In this document: in pieces, positions 1 through 12,347 of the stretch
How positions within the stretch are numbered: position 1 is the stretch's first letter
How the letters are laid out: each line of letters starts with the position of its first letter
Assembly: GCA_000310025.1 (NCBI GenBank)
Contig: FN649735.1
Span: forward strand, 1,796,040-1,843,621
Direction of reading: 5' to 3'
Source: Ectocarpus siliculosus
Taxonomy: Eukaryota; Sar; Phaeophyceae; Ectocarpales; Ectocarpaceae
DNA: 47,582 nt
Position numbers and translations under genes: made by a program
Notes under the pieces: model-generated
Databases searched by the model: none
Told to the model about the DNA's origin: nothing
Seen by the model: only the letters and a program-made list of their open reading frames with translations

Positions 1-175
1 GGGAAAAGTTGCACAGCGATAAATTGACGACAACCAAAGCCTGCCGATGTGTGCTTGGATGTCTCGACTGCAGCCCCTTCCGTGCTACTGCAAACCTTGC
101 GTGTGTGAACACCTCATCGCCAAATCCATACGTTTCAAGTCCGGGTCCACAAAAACAAAATCGGGGTATGCCACG

Positions 176-178
<3 letters not shown>

Positions 179-259
<81 letters not shown>

Positions 260-303
260 CCTCCCTCTCTGTCCCTCCCTCTCTCTCTCTCTGTCCCTCC
301 CTC
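179..303. repeat. (CT)n microsatellite
   Basis: About 120 bp of nearly pure CT, ending in CCCTCC and CTCTGTCC variants. It lies just 3' (on the minus strand) of the last visible protease exon, where the intron reads as GA repeats almost from the splice donor onward. Long reading frames across it (Ser-Leu or Arg-Glu runs) are artefacts of the repeat. Positions 1-178 show no recognisable exon and are probably the same intron. Confidence 0.95.
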
Positions 304-307
304 TCGC

Positions 308-3300
308 CTGCATCGTGTACCACTTCCTGTCGATGGTGATAACCGCCGTCTTGGTCCGGTGGCGATCACCCAGAGCCTTGTACCTCACCGACACACGCGC
401 CCCGTCCGCATGCCTGGACATAAAAAACAATCAGAGTTTTGAGTTTTTCACTTTACATCCGTTCCATATTGACAATCCGAGCTTTGATCTTTTACTTTGC
501 ATCCGTTTCATACTGACAATCCGAGCTTTGATCTTTTACTTTGCATCCGTTTCATACTGACAATCCGAGCTAGAGGTTTACGCTTTGCACCCGCTTCATA
601 CAGTAGCACGGGCGGCGGGCAGCGGAAAGCCAGGGGGACAAAGGTCAGCACTGAAAACATACCACGAGGACACAAAACAACAACCGAGGAATGACAGTCC
701 CGGGATGTTGACAGTCCCGTCTGTCTCCGGCCGTATCGTCCGGCATGACATGCTTGCAAAGAACGGACGCAGTCACCCCGAGACTTGTTTCTTATGTGTA
801 ACACAACAAATGCTCATCTCTTCCACAGACAAAAAAGAGTCTGGGACAGAATTACGGTGAATTCCAAGCATCAGCAGAAGTTAACCGCCGTGCACTTGCC
901 AGAAGAAGCGTGCGCGATACAACCTAAACATCACCCTCACGAGACAATTATCAGGTGAGGGTTTTCCTCGACGGCAGGAAGGGTGTTATGGTAGAAAAGG
1001 GGACACCTTTTCACGGCCATTCGCGTTGCCACTAACGGATGAAAAGTGATAGGTGCCATGAGGCGTCGTTCAGGCACCGGGATTGAAAGGATAACCGATG
1101 CAGGGAGGGTTGCGCGTCGTCGTACTGCTACGAGCGTCTCGAGAATGAAACCCCGTGACCAGGCCGACCAAGCACGAGTGAGAACAGTAGGTCCTTCCAA
1201 GGAGCACAAAAAAAAAAGACAAAACACAAAAAAATGGACAAAAACCAAGCACAAGAAAGGAAATGTTAAGCGTGTCTGCCTTCCCTCCTCTTTGCTCTCT
1301 TGACTTGCACATGCGCCGTTGTGTTGCCCGCGTGAGCTAAACACCGGCTCATCGCCAGAAGAAAACCACTTGTTCAAAGGACGAATACAACGCCTTCTAA
1401 GCCGCAAAAGCAAAAAACAAAAAACAAAAAATGAAAAAATGAAAATTGTAAAAGCGTGTCTGCCTAGTTCTCCCTGTCCGTCAGCCTCACTTGCACAAGG
1501 CGGCCTCGCACGCATCGAGGTCCGGTGTGGGGTCGGAGCCGATGGACGTGATGAGGCACTGGCTCGAGATCCACGCCCGTTCGAGCATGTAACCGGCCTG
1601 GCACGTGAAGCCCCAAAAGAGGAGGAACAAACAGCACGCAGGGGCAAGCGGGCCGGCGTGGCGTCGGACGAAGCAGCAGCAGCAGCAGGTGGTGGTGGTG
1701 GTCGTCGTCGTCGTCGTGAACAGAAAAGGTGAACGCGCGTGCCCGTGCCACCGTCTCGAGACGGGAGGAGAGCATGTCTCACACGAAAAAGGGTGAGGGT
1801 GTTATTCGGCATCATGCAATCGCCACCGCCGCTTAACCGGGTCATTGGTCTTCGAGGTACAGGTGTCGGAGTTTTCACCGGCTAAATTGGCAGGGAGGGG
1901 CAGCAATGCCTGTGTGCGAGTGCGGGTGTGTGTGTCTCATGCCTTTTGAGAGCCAGGCCGAGGTAGCTTTGGCTGGCTAAGTTCTACTTCCATCAATTTT
2001 GTTGGTTAGTTGGCCTGTGACAACGTAAGGCACTGATATTACAAGGTACTGAAGAGCATAGATCGGAACGGTTTTCAATGTGAGGAGCAACAAATCAAAG
2101 CAAGTCTCGGACCCAAACACAACCACGGCAACGCTGACTAAGCAACCAAATATCCGTATCAGCTGTCGTCGAAACTACTACTCTTGCCGCCGCCGCCGCC
2201 GCCGTCCCCGCGTCGCCGACTGAAAACAGTCTGAGCGTTTAGACAGCCCTGTCCTGAACGTGCGTACAACACACACGTGAAATCTAACCTGTGCGAGGTA
2301 GACCCCCTCCACGGGGAGGTTGTAGTTCCTGGCCTGCTGGTAGCTCAGTGGGTGGAGCACGCTCGAGCTCACGTCCAGGTACTCGGCCGGGGTGATGGCG
2401 TGCAAGTCCCTATCGCCGCGGAGCGGAGGAACAAGCAAGCGGGTGGACAAAAAACAACAACAATACAAGACGGAGAGAGGGACGGGGGAGAGGGGGACAG
2501 AGAAAGGGTTTACACGGAGAGTCGCACAGAGACGCCAAGCGGGGAGACACACAGCGGTACGAAGCCGACGTCGCATGACAGGACTTCAGCTTCGTAACAC
2601 TAGAGCAACACTAGAGCACCTGCACACCGCCGCTTGCTCTAACGCCTGGCTGCGGTTCAGCGACTTCGTCTCGTCGGTCTACTTAATTTTAATTACTATC
2701 TCTTCATTTGAAAAGTTAAGAACGAAGCCCGTGTATTTGATGGGTGAGACACAAGAGACAATAAAAAAATAGAGGACTCTCACCCGACCGTCAGTCAACC
2801 GTGGGTGGAACAAAAAAAAGCAGCGCATATTTCTTTCCGAACAGTCCCGGCGCTGTTTTCCCTCTCTTTTCATTTCCATACGCCGGTTTCCATACACAAG
2901 CATGAGGCGCGATCGACCAAAAAAAAAATGAAGGCCTTTCTGTTTTCGTACGAGCGAGACAAAAAAGAGACAAGATCAACAAGGGGGGACTCTCTCACTC
3001 GACCGCCCAACCGTGGGCGGAATAAAAAAAGCAACATACACTTTTAAGGTAGTTGTTTCCGAACAACCCCGGCTGTTTTCTCTTTTCTTTTTCCAAAATG
3101 CCGGCGAAACGCACAGGCGTGAGGACACGATCGACAAAAAAGAAAACGAACGAAGGCCTTTCTATTTTTGGCATGAGTGACACAGTAGGGGCAAGAACAA
3201 CAAGAAGAGGAGACTCTCACCCGACTGCCATTCAACTGTGGGCGCAGGTAAAAACAAACGAGCAGCATCAGTACCGAAATATTTTCCGGCGCTACTTTCT

Positions 3301-5768
3301 CCTCTTATCCTTTTCAATACCTCGGTGAAAAACTCAAGCGCAAGGACATGACCCATGAAATAAAAATATAGCGAAGCCCCTTCTTTTGTTCGTATGAGCG
3401 AGACAAGAACAACAAGAAAGGAGGGGCTCTCTCTCACCCGACCGTCAACCGAGCGATGACCTCCTTTCCCCCGCGCTGCACCTGCACCTCCACCTCCCCT
3501 CCGACACCGTCATCGAGGGCCGACTCCCACGGCAAGAAGGTGGTGATCGTCTCGCCCTTCATGCGCACCACGACGTCTCCCGGCTCCAGCACGCCGTCCG
3601 CGGGCCCCTTGGGGACTACCTGTCATTGGTTTGTTGGTGGTGTTGTTGCAACTGCTGTTAGAAGGTACTGAGCCAGAGACCGGAATGTCGGGGGGTTTCC
3701 AACGCAGAGGCAACAACAAAAAAACAAGAATAACCAACAGCACGGACGACAAGGCGGATGTTTGCAGGTGCTCAGCCAGAGACCAGAACAACTTTTTTTC
3801 ATAACCCAAGACAACAACAACAACAACAGCACCTGGACCGACTGGCCGTACTTACCTCTCCCACGACGAGAACGCCTGTTTCTTCCGGAAACTCCTTTCG
3901 GAGGAGTGCCTCGGTGTCCGGCTTGAGCCCCAGGCGGCGGGCTTCGTCGAAGGCGGTGTGCCTCAGAACGGTCTGCAACGTGCCTCGTGTCACCTATGAC
4001 GATGTTTTTCGTTAGGCGTTGTGTTAGATTTATCTGTTGAGTTTTGCGGGGGGCTGAATCTCAGGTCTTTTTTTGGGTTGTTTTATTAAAGTTCTTCGCC
4101 AATGCTTCGGCTGGAACTCGGGGTGGGAGTTTGGATTCTAGTTGGGGTTTGCGACAAGTCGTTAAATTTCGTCGTGTAATGGAAAATGCAGCTATAATAG
4201 CGCCCGTGGTTAAGAACCTGGGAGTCAAGAAACCCTGGCTAGTAATAAAAATCGAAGAACTTGGCCATAAGAACAGGTGCCCGTTCAAGAAGCCTACACT
4301 AAAGGTATATAGTACTAAATAATGGTTTCGCCTACCCCATAGAGACAAATAACCCCCGCCAAAAAATGAGGTTCTTACGTGCGGGCGCTACCTGTATGTC
4401 ATGTGGTTTGTTCAATTTTGTGCAGTGCAGACACCGGCCGTCAGAGTCGGGAGGGGGAAGACTGAGTCGGGAGGGGGAAGACTACGCCCAGACATCAACC
4501 ACAGCAAACGTCCAATCTGACAAAGACACGACAACCGCAGTGGCAAGCAAATGAGGCGCAATCTCCTGCTGACCTTCTCCCCTCGCTGGATGAGCTCAAG
4601 CGCCCTGACAATCTTGGTAAGCGGGAGGTAGAACGCCGCCGCTGTCTCCACACGTGCGCCGCAGTTCAGAGCAACCGCCTTGACACAGACAACAACCACA
4701 CGCCGTAACACCGCAAGAGAAAACGAGAGACACAAGATGGAGACGGCGACGGACAATTGAAGTTAGGGAGAAAGAGCAGAGAGGTAAAGGGAGAGAGACA
4801 GGGAAGGGTAACCAGACAGACAAGGCAAGGAAGACAGCTCGAGCATTTGTGGACTTCAATGAATATTCGGTAGAAATAGCCTCAATCTTCGCGTGATTGT
4901 CAGCACTAAAACAAACACCAACTCTTCGTGAAAATCCGTTACAAACGATCCCTATCCGTTGTTGATATTTTCGTCGTCGTTGTTCTTGTTGATATTGTAA
5001 TGTTGCTAATGCTGTTATTGCTGCCATTGCTGTTGTTGTTCTTGTTGTTGTTGCTGCTGCTGCTGCTGCTGTTGCTAAGGCTGTAATTTGCAACGTCGGC
5101 CCCTCGAGAGCGCCAGCAACCGCGCAGGACCACGACCCCACCAAAAAAAGAAAAGAAAAAAATAAACAGCACCAAAAAAAGGCACCTTCCCGTCCACGGT
5201 CAGGACCGGGCTCCCGCTGCTCCCTCCGCTCGTGGAGCTCGCCGCCGCCAGGTAGAAGGTGTTGAAGTCGCGGTAACCCCCGGTGTCGTACTCCGGTGCG
5301 GCGCGATCGAGCCTCGCCAGAATGCCGGGAAGGATGCTGTTGACACGCAAACACCGCACACACGTTATCATACGATACATCAAGAGTTCGCCTGTCTCCT
5401 GCAACAAAACCGGGTGTGCTACGCGTGTACAGCAAGTAGTTGGACGACCACCAGCTCTTGAACAACGTGGTTGCGTACAATGTATATATTTACAAAAAAA
5501 TTAAACAAGGCGGACGCTCATTCGCATAAGTTGGTTTCGGCGCTGCAGTAAGCTCGAAGCATGACCCTTGCAGCGGCATCAGCACTGCTTGCTGTGCGGT
5601 GCATCGTCGTGAAGGGCGGGGGGAGGGGGTGTCGGTGTACCGGTGGTACGGGAACGGATGGCTAATGCTTTTCCTGTTCGTGCTGTGCCGTGGGCGACAA
5701 AGGCAACACCCTCCCTCCCTCTCTGCCTCTGTCTCTGTCTGTCTGTCTGTCTGTCTGTCTGTGTGTGT

Positions 5769-5809
<41 letters not shown>

Positions 5810-8800
5810 CCCCGGACATTGTCTGGATGCTCCACAAACGGGGGGAGAAGAGCCGTGCCAACACGCTTCCTTCTTCGATCATCGCGTTCTTCTTGTTGAC
5901 ACAACACAACTAAAGGCAAGGCTGGAGACAGAACGAACGGGCTGGACATGGACTCCCTTGGTTTTCCTTGCCAGTCCCGTTTACGGTGGTTGCGGTGAGA
6001 TCCTGGTCTCCCACGTAGCGCAGGGCGTTAAATGCTACGGATTTCCACTCTTCTCGGCAATATAGGGACTATTGTCGCGTTCGCGCTTGTATCCGAATGG
6101 CCATTGTCTTTTCGACCAAAGGCGAAAAACAGCGCCAGTACCCCGCATATCGCTTCGGAAGCAACAAAAGAAATCGGCCAGCATGCTCACTGCTGTAAAC
6201 CAAGTTGGAATCCTCTTCACACCGCCCCTACCTGAGCTTCTCCCCGCTGTCGTTCCCAACCACTCGGATCTCCACCCCGACCTTAGCCCCGTCAGGGTTG
6301 AGCTCCACCTCGGCGACCTGTCTCAAGGGAAAGGGAGGGGTTCCGTGCATGCGCGGCGAACTGCAAGAGTGAGAAGTTGCATCCTTGTACATCACAGAAT
6401 GATGAAAATAACGCTTGCAGAGAAGAGTAAAAAACAAGTTCGCGGCCGTGGGTAGTAGTGCTTGGGGGTGAAGGGGCGGTTGGTTCACTAGAGCTACTGT
6501 TGTTTCCAGGTGCACTCATTGTTGTTGTTGCTGCTGTTGTGTTTCACGTTAAAACCCGTTCCGGTCTCCCCTTAAGTCCCTTCCAATATCCGTGCCGGTC
6601 CAACTGACGCGCGCGCCTTCCGTGGCGACAGGCCAACTACCCGAAAAAGGAGTACACACCTACTCTCCAGACGCAAACACTAGCAGACCCCCAACAACGA
6701 ACCGGCAGACGAGGATGCAGATCGAAAAAACTCATGTGCGGTGGCGCCCTTCCCATTCTCGTTCGAACGACCCTCGAGCAACGAAAACAGTCTATTCAGA
6801 TGAATAGACTCACGAAACGAAACATGCCTCACCTCCATAAACTTGACCGCCTTGGGATCGAAGCGGTAGAAGCCGAAGTCGTGCACGGGGTCGTAGTAGA
6901 TGGGCACAAGGTCCACCTCCTCCTTGTTCATGAAGACGGCGTCGACCATGGTCGGCCCTTTAGTTCGTGGTTCAATGGGGGCAGCAGTAGCAGCGGCCGC
7001 AGTAAGCATGGCGGGCGGGAGGGGCGGCAGCAGCGGCGGTTGCATTGTTGTCGTTGTCGTCTTCACATCAAAAACCGTTCCGGTCTCCGCTCGGTACCGT
7101 CTGATATCCGTACCGGTCCAACTGGCGTGGACGCCTTCCGTGGGGTTGTGTGGCGTCGCAGAATGAGCCGCGGAGTGATCTAGGTTGTCGCTTCCAGCGG
7201 GGTGTGATGTGGCGTCAGAAGCCAGCGGTACGGGTTGAGATAGGTCGTTTGCTGGAGCCGTTGGTTTGGCCAAACAACTCGCAGGTCGGGGATCGAATAA
7301 AACAGGTCCTCAACAATGGTTGCGCAAGTTCATTCGCTGCGTGGATCTTTGACCAGTCCCGTCAACCCCTTAACGTGGAATACCACACGTTGCCAATATC
7401 TAGCAGCATGGGCTGCTCTTCTTTTTTCTTCGGTTTTTCAAAATGGGATACGGGTATTTGGAGTAAAAAAATTGTAGCAACATCAGACCTTGCCAAACAC
7501 TATGCAGCAAACAGCAGTACCGGAGTCACTCATATCACGAGCGATGTGGGAGAACAAAGCAGTACCTGTACGTCGGTATCAATGATATGACACACTACAT
7601 GCGACAAGTAGTAAGCTGTATCAGTACATCTCGTAAAGCATCTAGGACAATCTGGCGATGAATTATTGGTAGCGCTTGGAAAAAAAACAAAACAAGTTCA
7701 GGCCTTTCTCTTGCGAAACTGTTGTCGAGAGACGACAGCGAGATGGATGGATTCACAAGTGGGTTGCTGCATTAGGTGTGCAGCAGCGCGGACGTGTTGC
7801 TCCAATGTACCGCAAGCCGGCTTCTCTTCCGTAAGCTGGGTGCTGGGTGTTGCCGAGACGGCGAGTGATGTGTGTGCCTGCGGTGCCGGTTTTCAAACGC
7901 GTCGCCCACACCGAAAGAACCATTCGCTCTCTTCACCCTTCCAGTCCCACCTAATTCAATGCCAACACCGAAGACCTACGAGGTGAAAATGAGACAATCG
8001 CGTCTTCCTGGAGGTGCTTCGGTAGACTCCGGAACCGTTTGTGGGACATTTTTCTAGAGCGGAGAAAATTCCCGAAGAACGCTTCTCGAGAACGTTTTCA
8101 GTGAAAGTCCGTTCATCTATGTACATACTCGAGTATTCCATATTCCTAGATTGGAACGTTTCCCGGATGCTAAGCTACAGGAGTGTTGGTATTGTGCCAA
8201 GGCACGCTTTTTGTCAGTGACCGAAAAAAGTCGTTGTGATGAGAGTCAGAGCGCCTCATGAAGCTCACTCCGTTTTCTGCTCAGCTCAAAAATATACTTG
8301 TGGCTGAGCCAAACGCCATTTTCAAATTTTCATATTTTTTGGGGAATGAGAATGCCGCCTCCGAATGCCTCCAAGACAGTCATGATGTTCCACATGGCCC
8401 GTCCGAGATCTAAACTACATTCAGGGTATTTCCACACGTTTTAGAGTCAGGGGGGAACTTGTGCGAAGTGTGGTGTGAATGTTGCTGAGCCGCAGCGCGT
8501 ACCTGGAGACAACCGTCTCATGAGGAACAGATTTTGCTTCCTGATACACCGCCATTGTTTAAAAATAAGTGAGGTTTTGTCTTTTCAACAACCGCAGCTT
8601 GGAAATACCTTCAGGTTCTGGCGTGCAGGTGCGCACGTGCCGGCTATGTACAAGGGCGGAGGGGAGTCCGTGGTGGTAGTGTCACCTGGGTGCGCCAACG
8701 ACCTCGCGGTGCATTCAAAAGAAGGATAGTACTTGGGTCCGAAGAGCCGAGATCTCTCCGACGGCGGGCTTGCATTTTTTTCAACCAATCGCAAAAAGTG

Positions 8801-9816
8801 TGCACCGTCACCTATAATAGTTTGCACGATCTCCTTCGGTATTCTTGCAACCACCCGTTGGATGTAATGGGCTCTTGCTTTCCAGATTGACGACGCCTCG
8901 TCGACAAGGTGGAAACTGTGTAGAGTACAGTAGTAATGCCACAAACCACGACCTCGGCCGGCTGGCGGCAAGGTTGTTCAAACCGCGGATACAGCAATCG
9001 CGGCAGTCCTTCGCACAGGCGGCTGCGGAGAAGTATTACCTCTGCTGCTGCCGCCCGTGGAACAAGCCTTTTGTTTTCCAGCGGCAGCCCAGGATCATAC
9101 CCCACCCCCGCCCCTATCTACTGTTGTGACCCGCGAATTATTCCCCCTGGTTTCTTCTGGCGCCGCCACGCAGCAGCGTTACGCTTCGGAAATAGGCTAG
9201 TGTAGAGGTGAAACCAGGCCGTGGTTGCTGCAGGACCACAATCGAGAGACGTCATGTTTTTAATAGATATGACTTGCGTGCATGCGTTGGAGCATGAAAA
9301 CAGCAATAAACCACCGAAAGGCACCACCGAGAGCACCGTTATTCTCGTGCTGCTGCTCGAGTGGTGTTGGCGCGCGCGCTGGACACGCAAGGACGAAAAA
9401 AATGCGAAGCAAAACCCGTACAACTACACGACAAGTGCACACCAGACCAAAGCCAAAACGACGTCACCCTTGCTGCCCTTGTTCAACCCGCCCGATGTAT
9501 TTCAACAGAAACCATCTTGTTCTCGCCCCCGTCCCTCTGCGTTTAAACCAACGTTCGGAGATCAAGAACACACAACGACAGCTTTAGCGTTGTGTGGCCT
9601 AGCGCTCGTACCTGGCGTGACCACGTGCCGGTTGGTGAGGATGATGCCTCGAGCCTTGTCAACGACGAACCCGGTGGCCTTGCCATACCCCGCGGACTCC
9701 GAGTCAAACGGCCCCACGGACAACACTCGAACCACCACGATTGCAGGGACGACGCGCGCAAGCGACTCCTGCCACATCTCCGCATCGCCAGCGCTGCCGC
9801 TGCTGCCTGCACTCAT
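308..9816 (-). CDS. DEG7: DEG7/NMA111-type HtrA serine protease with PDZ domains, 3' part beyond window
   Basis: Trypsin-fold endoprotease of the large eukaryotic HtrA family (plant DEG7, yeast NMA111), used in protein quality control; compartment not predictable here. Ten exons (complement): 9816-9612, 6957-6833, 6317-6232, 5336-5186, 4678-4574, 3993-3856, 3619-3438, 2409-2289, 1597-1491, 413-308. Every junction keeps codon phase and joins family motifs. Residues 1-68 hold the Trp-Gln start motif and TNRHVV (catalytic His64); exon 2 holds DPVHDFG (Asp95); exon 3 [10 protein letters not shown]; exon 4 YRDFNTFY and GGSSGSP (nucleophile Ser179). Exons 6-7 form a PDZ domain ([20 protein letters not shown]), exons 8-10 begin the second half ([22 protein letters not shown]). 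442 codons are visible; family members have about 1,000, so roughly half lies beyond the left edge. Nine introns have GT-AG ends; after exon 10 the likely donor is GC (CAG|GCGAGA). Start chosen because it directly precedes the conserved N-terminus and faces the uL13 gene. No break seen. Confidence 0.93.
2772..3455 (-). repeat. Intronic tandem repeat (three ~215-bp units plus partial) including the 5' splice site
   Basis: Inside the protease intron 2410-3437, three diverged units begin near 2772, 2987 and 3211, and a fourth start at about 3426 is the real end of exon 7. Each unit starts with the plus-strand motif CTCTCACCCGACCG (one copy CTCACTCGACCG) and then CAACCGTGGG-like sequence, A-rich runs, TTTCCGAACA, GAAGGCCTTTCT and GAGCGAGACAA. 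Read on the gene strand, each unit repeats the exon-7 end context GGTTGA...GGTCGG|GTGAGAG, giving spare donor-like sites. Confidence 0.85.
4958..5080. repeat. Mixed GTT/GTC/GCT trinucleotide repeat in protease intron
   Basis: Imperfect TTG/TTC/CTG triplets between exons 4 and 5 of the protease gene. Poly-Ser/Asn/Thr reading frames across it are repeat artefacts. Confidence 0.85.
5700..5812. repeat. Compound CTCC/CTGT/TG/CT microsatellite in protease intron
   Basis: CCTCCCT, then (CTGT)n, (GT)n and (CT)n blocks in succession, inside the intron between protease exons 3 and 4. Confidence 0.9.
6549..6625 (+). repeat. Dispersed repeat R2, copy 1
   Basis: Shares AAAACC(G)TTCCGGTCTCC, ATATCCGT(A/G)CCGGTCCAACTG and GCCTTCCGTGG with copy 2 at 7067-7143; both lie in protease introns (6318-6832 and 6958-9611). 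Shorter relatives occur at 23724-23790 in a uL1 intron and, inverted, near 2041-2076, 3661-3700 and 3765-3795. Possibly a degraded short mobile element; no coding capacity. Confidence 0.7.
7067..7143 (+). repeat. Dispersed repeat R2, copy 2
   Basis: Second full-length R2 copy, about 75% similar to copy 1 by eye, just upstream (gene strand) of protease exon 2. The rest of the 2.65-kb intron (6958-9611) shows no recognisable exon. Confidence 0.7.
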
Positions 9817-10047
9817 GGTGCGATAGGCAGAGGAAGGGTGCAGTGTGCAGTGTACCGAGTACCGAGAGCAGTGTGATGCGGAGGGATGACAGACTGATGA
9901 CCAAGGACCACGTAGATGCGGCGGAATCAAGCGCTGAAAGCACGGAGCCCCCTGAGTCGTCAAACAACAAATCACGCTACTGCTGTAGCTGCTTTGCGTG
10001 CTGTGTTTGCACCTCGACACTCGCTGTGTGTGTGGTGTGCAGCAAGG
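9817..10047. promoter_or_regulatory. Probable bidirectional promoter between the protease and uL13 genes
   Basis: The protease start codon (9816, minus) and the uL13 start codon (10048, plus) are 231 bp apart and diverge, so both 5' UTRs and core promoters must fit here unless an upstream non-coding exon exists. No TATA box or other element could be called with confidence. Confidence 0.6.
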
Positions 10048-12347
10048 ATGGCGACAACACTGAACAGGATTATCAACCACAAGGCTAAGTGGCATCTCAT
10101 CGACGCCAGTGGACAGGTGAAGAATACTCAAGCTCTAGACTGCTCTGCTGTGTTTGATTGCCCACGGGGATCAAACACTGCTGCTGTGTGACCGCGTACT
10201 TATAGGATGCGCTCAGCGCAGGACTGAGGCCTTGCAGCAGCAGTCATTGGACTCCGTGTGTATCTTTGCCGTTGCCCTGCACTCCCGGTACATTGCTATT
10301 GGTGTTTGCCATGAACTTGCATACATGGCGAGCTTCCCGTGCGTGTAAGAAGGGCAAACCTTCTCTCTCCCAGCTCTCCAGGCGGGTTCGGTCCTTTACT
10401 CTTCGTGCTTAGACTAAACACGTGTACAGACTCGCATGATGCTTCCCCGCCATTGCTGTGTACGACGCCCTTCAAAAATTGGCGCCATTGCTGCATTCTA
10501 CTGCATGGCGCGCGCTCGTTTTCTTTTCCTGGACGGGTATCTTCTAACCCTCGTCCTTACCTTCCGGCGTGCTGTTCTAAAAACACATGAATCATTTTTT
10601 AAGCAACGCTCCCCCTGCTGCTGAACAGATCGTAGGCCGCCTCGCGGCCCAGATCGCTCCCATCATCCGCGGGAAGCACAAGCCGACCTTCTGCCCGAAC
10701 GACGACTGTGGCGATGTCGTTGTCGTGGTCAACGCCAATGCGGTGGAGTTCACAGGAAACAAGTGGCAAAAGAAGGTGCGGCTATATGATGGTACCAGTC
10801 TACATGTAGAGAACCCAGGAGGTCACATAGGAGGGGGAGGTACATGGTCGGCATCTCAGCGTGGCACCAGTGGAGTTATGCCGAATGCAAAACTGGAGGA
10901 TGGGGGGGTAAAGCTAGCCCTTCTTTGCGAATCGATTCTTGTTCTCGGCAACGGCCGCCTGCGTACGATTCGATCGGCCGGGCCGTTGTTTTCTCAATGC
11001 GGAAATATTAAAATATTCCTGATATCCTCGGTGTGTCTGCTAGCTTGTCCTAATCGGCGGTAGCCCGCGTATCTCGCACGAATGAAGAGGACGGTGCCGC
11101 AGCTCGAAGGGATGCGCTGCCAATTGCAAAATGGCTTGTCGCAAGCAATAGTAGACCCCCCCCCCCCCCCCCCCCCCCGTGGCCTTCGAAAGCCCGTCTT
11201 CACAATCTCGGTATGGTGGTACGGGTTGCAACGTAGTTACGCCATACAATGACCGGGTACAATCACCAAAACCTCCATCCCGATCCCGCAGGTTTACAGA
11301 TGGCATTCCGGTTTTCCTGGCGGGTTAAAGGAGCGGCCGGCAGACGACCAGCTAGTACGCAAGCCAGAAGAGGTACGGAATACTTCTGCTGCCGCCTGCT
11401 TTCCGGCTGGTATCAGCATCAATTCTTGATGCCATGACCGTTAGCGTATGTATCGCTTATTGGTGAAAACATATTTTTCGCGGTACGGAATGAGCGAGCG
11501 AACCGCGAGATATGTGGCTGGGGTGACGTTCTTCTTGAAAAAGTGGTGATCATCGTGGAACCTGTTCATCCCGCCCGCTACGAGTGCGCCAGCCGCCCCG
11601 TTGAGATCAAGCTTCGTTCCGCCTTCCTTGTCGCGTTTTGTTGCTCAATACAACCAACGGCACGGCAGCATTGTCCGCGTGCCCGTAGCGAACGATGCCT
11701 TCCCACGCCGCATTCGTAAGCCTTCAACGCACAGCGTTTGCACGGCCGGCGTCCGTGTGGCTGTAGCATACATTACCTTCACACGCCGCATTCATTGGTA
11801 AAAGCTTCAACGGTAGGCGTTTCGCACGACCGGCGGCTGTTGTGCGCGGTCAATGCGATAGCACCGCACTGTCCACGCCGCGCGCTCGCTTTTCTCTTGG
11901 TGTACTTTCTGGAAATGAAAACGTTCAGTAGGCCGGTTCTTATTGTATTGCTGAAATAATCATCTCTGCCATATGGGAGTGGCCAAGCTCGTTCTATGGC
12001 CGAGTAGTGAAAGGGCGGCGTTCCCCGCCGTGTTGGCTGCCTTCAGCTATCGTTTTTCAATCTCTCTCCCGTTCTCACTCGTCCTCTCATCCACCCCTCC
12101 TCCGGTTGCTGTCCAATGAAAAAAGATCCTGCGCCGGGCGGTGATGGGCATGCTGCCTAAGAACAGCCTCCGGAAGCGGATGGTGACAAAGCTGCTCATC
12201 TACCCGGGGCCCTCGCACCCCCACGACGACAGGCTGCCGACGGACTCCGCCCAGTCTCTCCTGGAGAAGAGCGATCGCAAGCTGATCGACAGACGGCCCA
12301 CTGACATCAAGAAGTACCAGGACGACAACTACATCGAGTGGCCATAG
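10048..12347 (+). CDS. MRPL13: Ribosomal protein uL13, probably mitochondrial
   Basis: Large-subunit ribosomal protein of the bacterial L13 family. Four exons, 10048-10116, 10629-10775, 11292-11372 and 12126-12347, all phase 0 at both ends, give 172 residues. Family landmarks in order: KAKWHLIDASGQ at the end of exon 1, IVGRLAAQIAPIIRGKHKP and DVVVVVNA...FTGNKWQKK in exon 2, YRWHSGFPGGLKE in exon 3, and RRAVMGMLPKN followed by IYPGPSHPHDD in exon 4, ending at TAG. Donors are GTGAAG, GTGCGG and GTACGG; acceptors end in CAG, CAG and AAG. Length and motifs fit the organellar/bacterial type rather than cytosolic L13a. Red-lineage plastid genomes normally keep their own rpl13, so a nuclear copy most likely serves the mitochondrion (inference). 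It diverges from the protease gene and is followed in the same direction by CMC2. No defects seen. Confidence 0.95.
11156..11178. repeat. Poly-C tract (23 C) in uL13 intron 2
   Basis: Uninterrupted C run about 110 bp upstream of the exon 3 acceptor. One of many long G/C homopolymers in the window. Confidence 0.95.

Noticed and set aside
9-560. Long Ser-Leu or Arg-Glu frames across the CT repeat
   Set aside because: They exist only because CT/GA dinucleotides are open in most frames; no family motif outside the repeat.
937-1878. 313-codon minus-strand frame
   Set aside because: Overlaps the true protease exon 1597-1491 in another phase, and its composition is repeat-driven.
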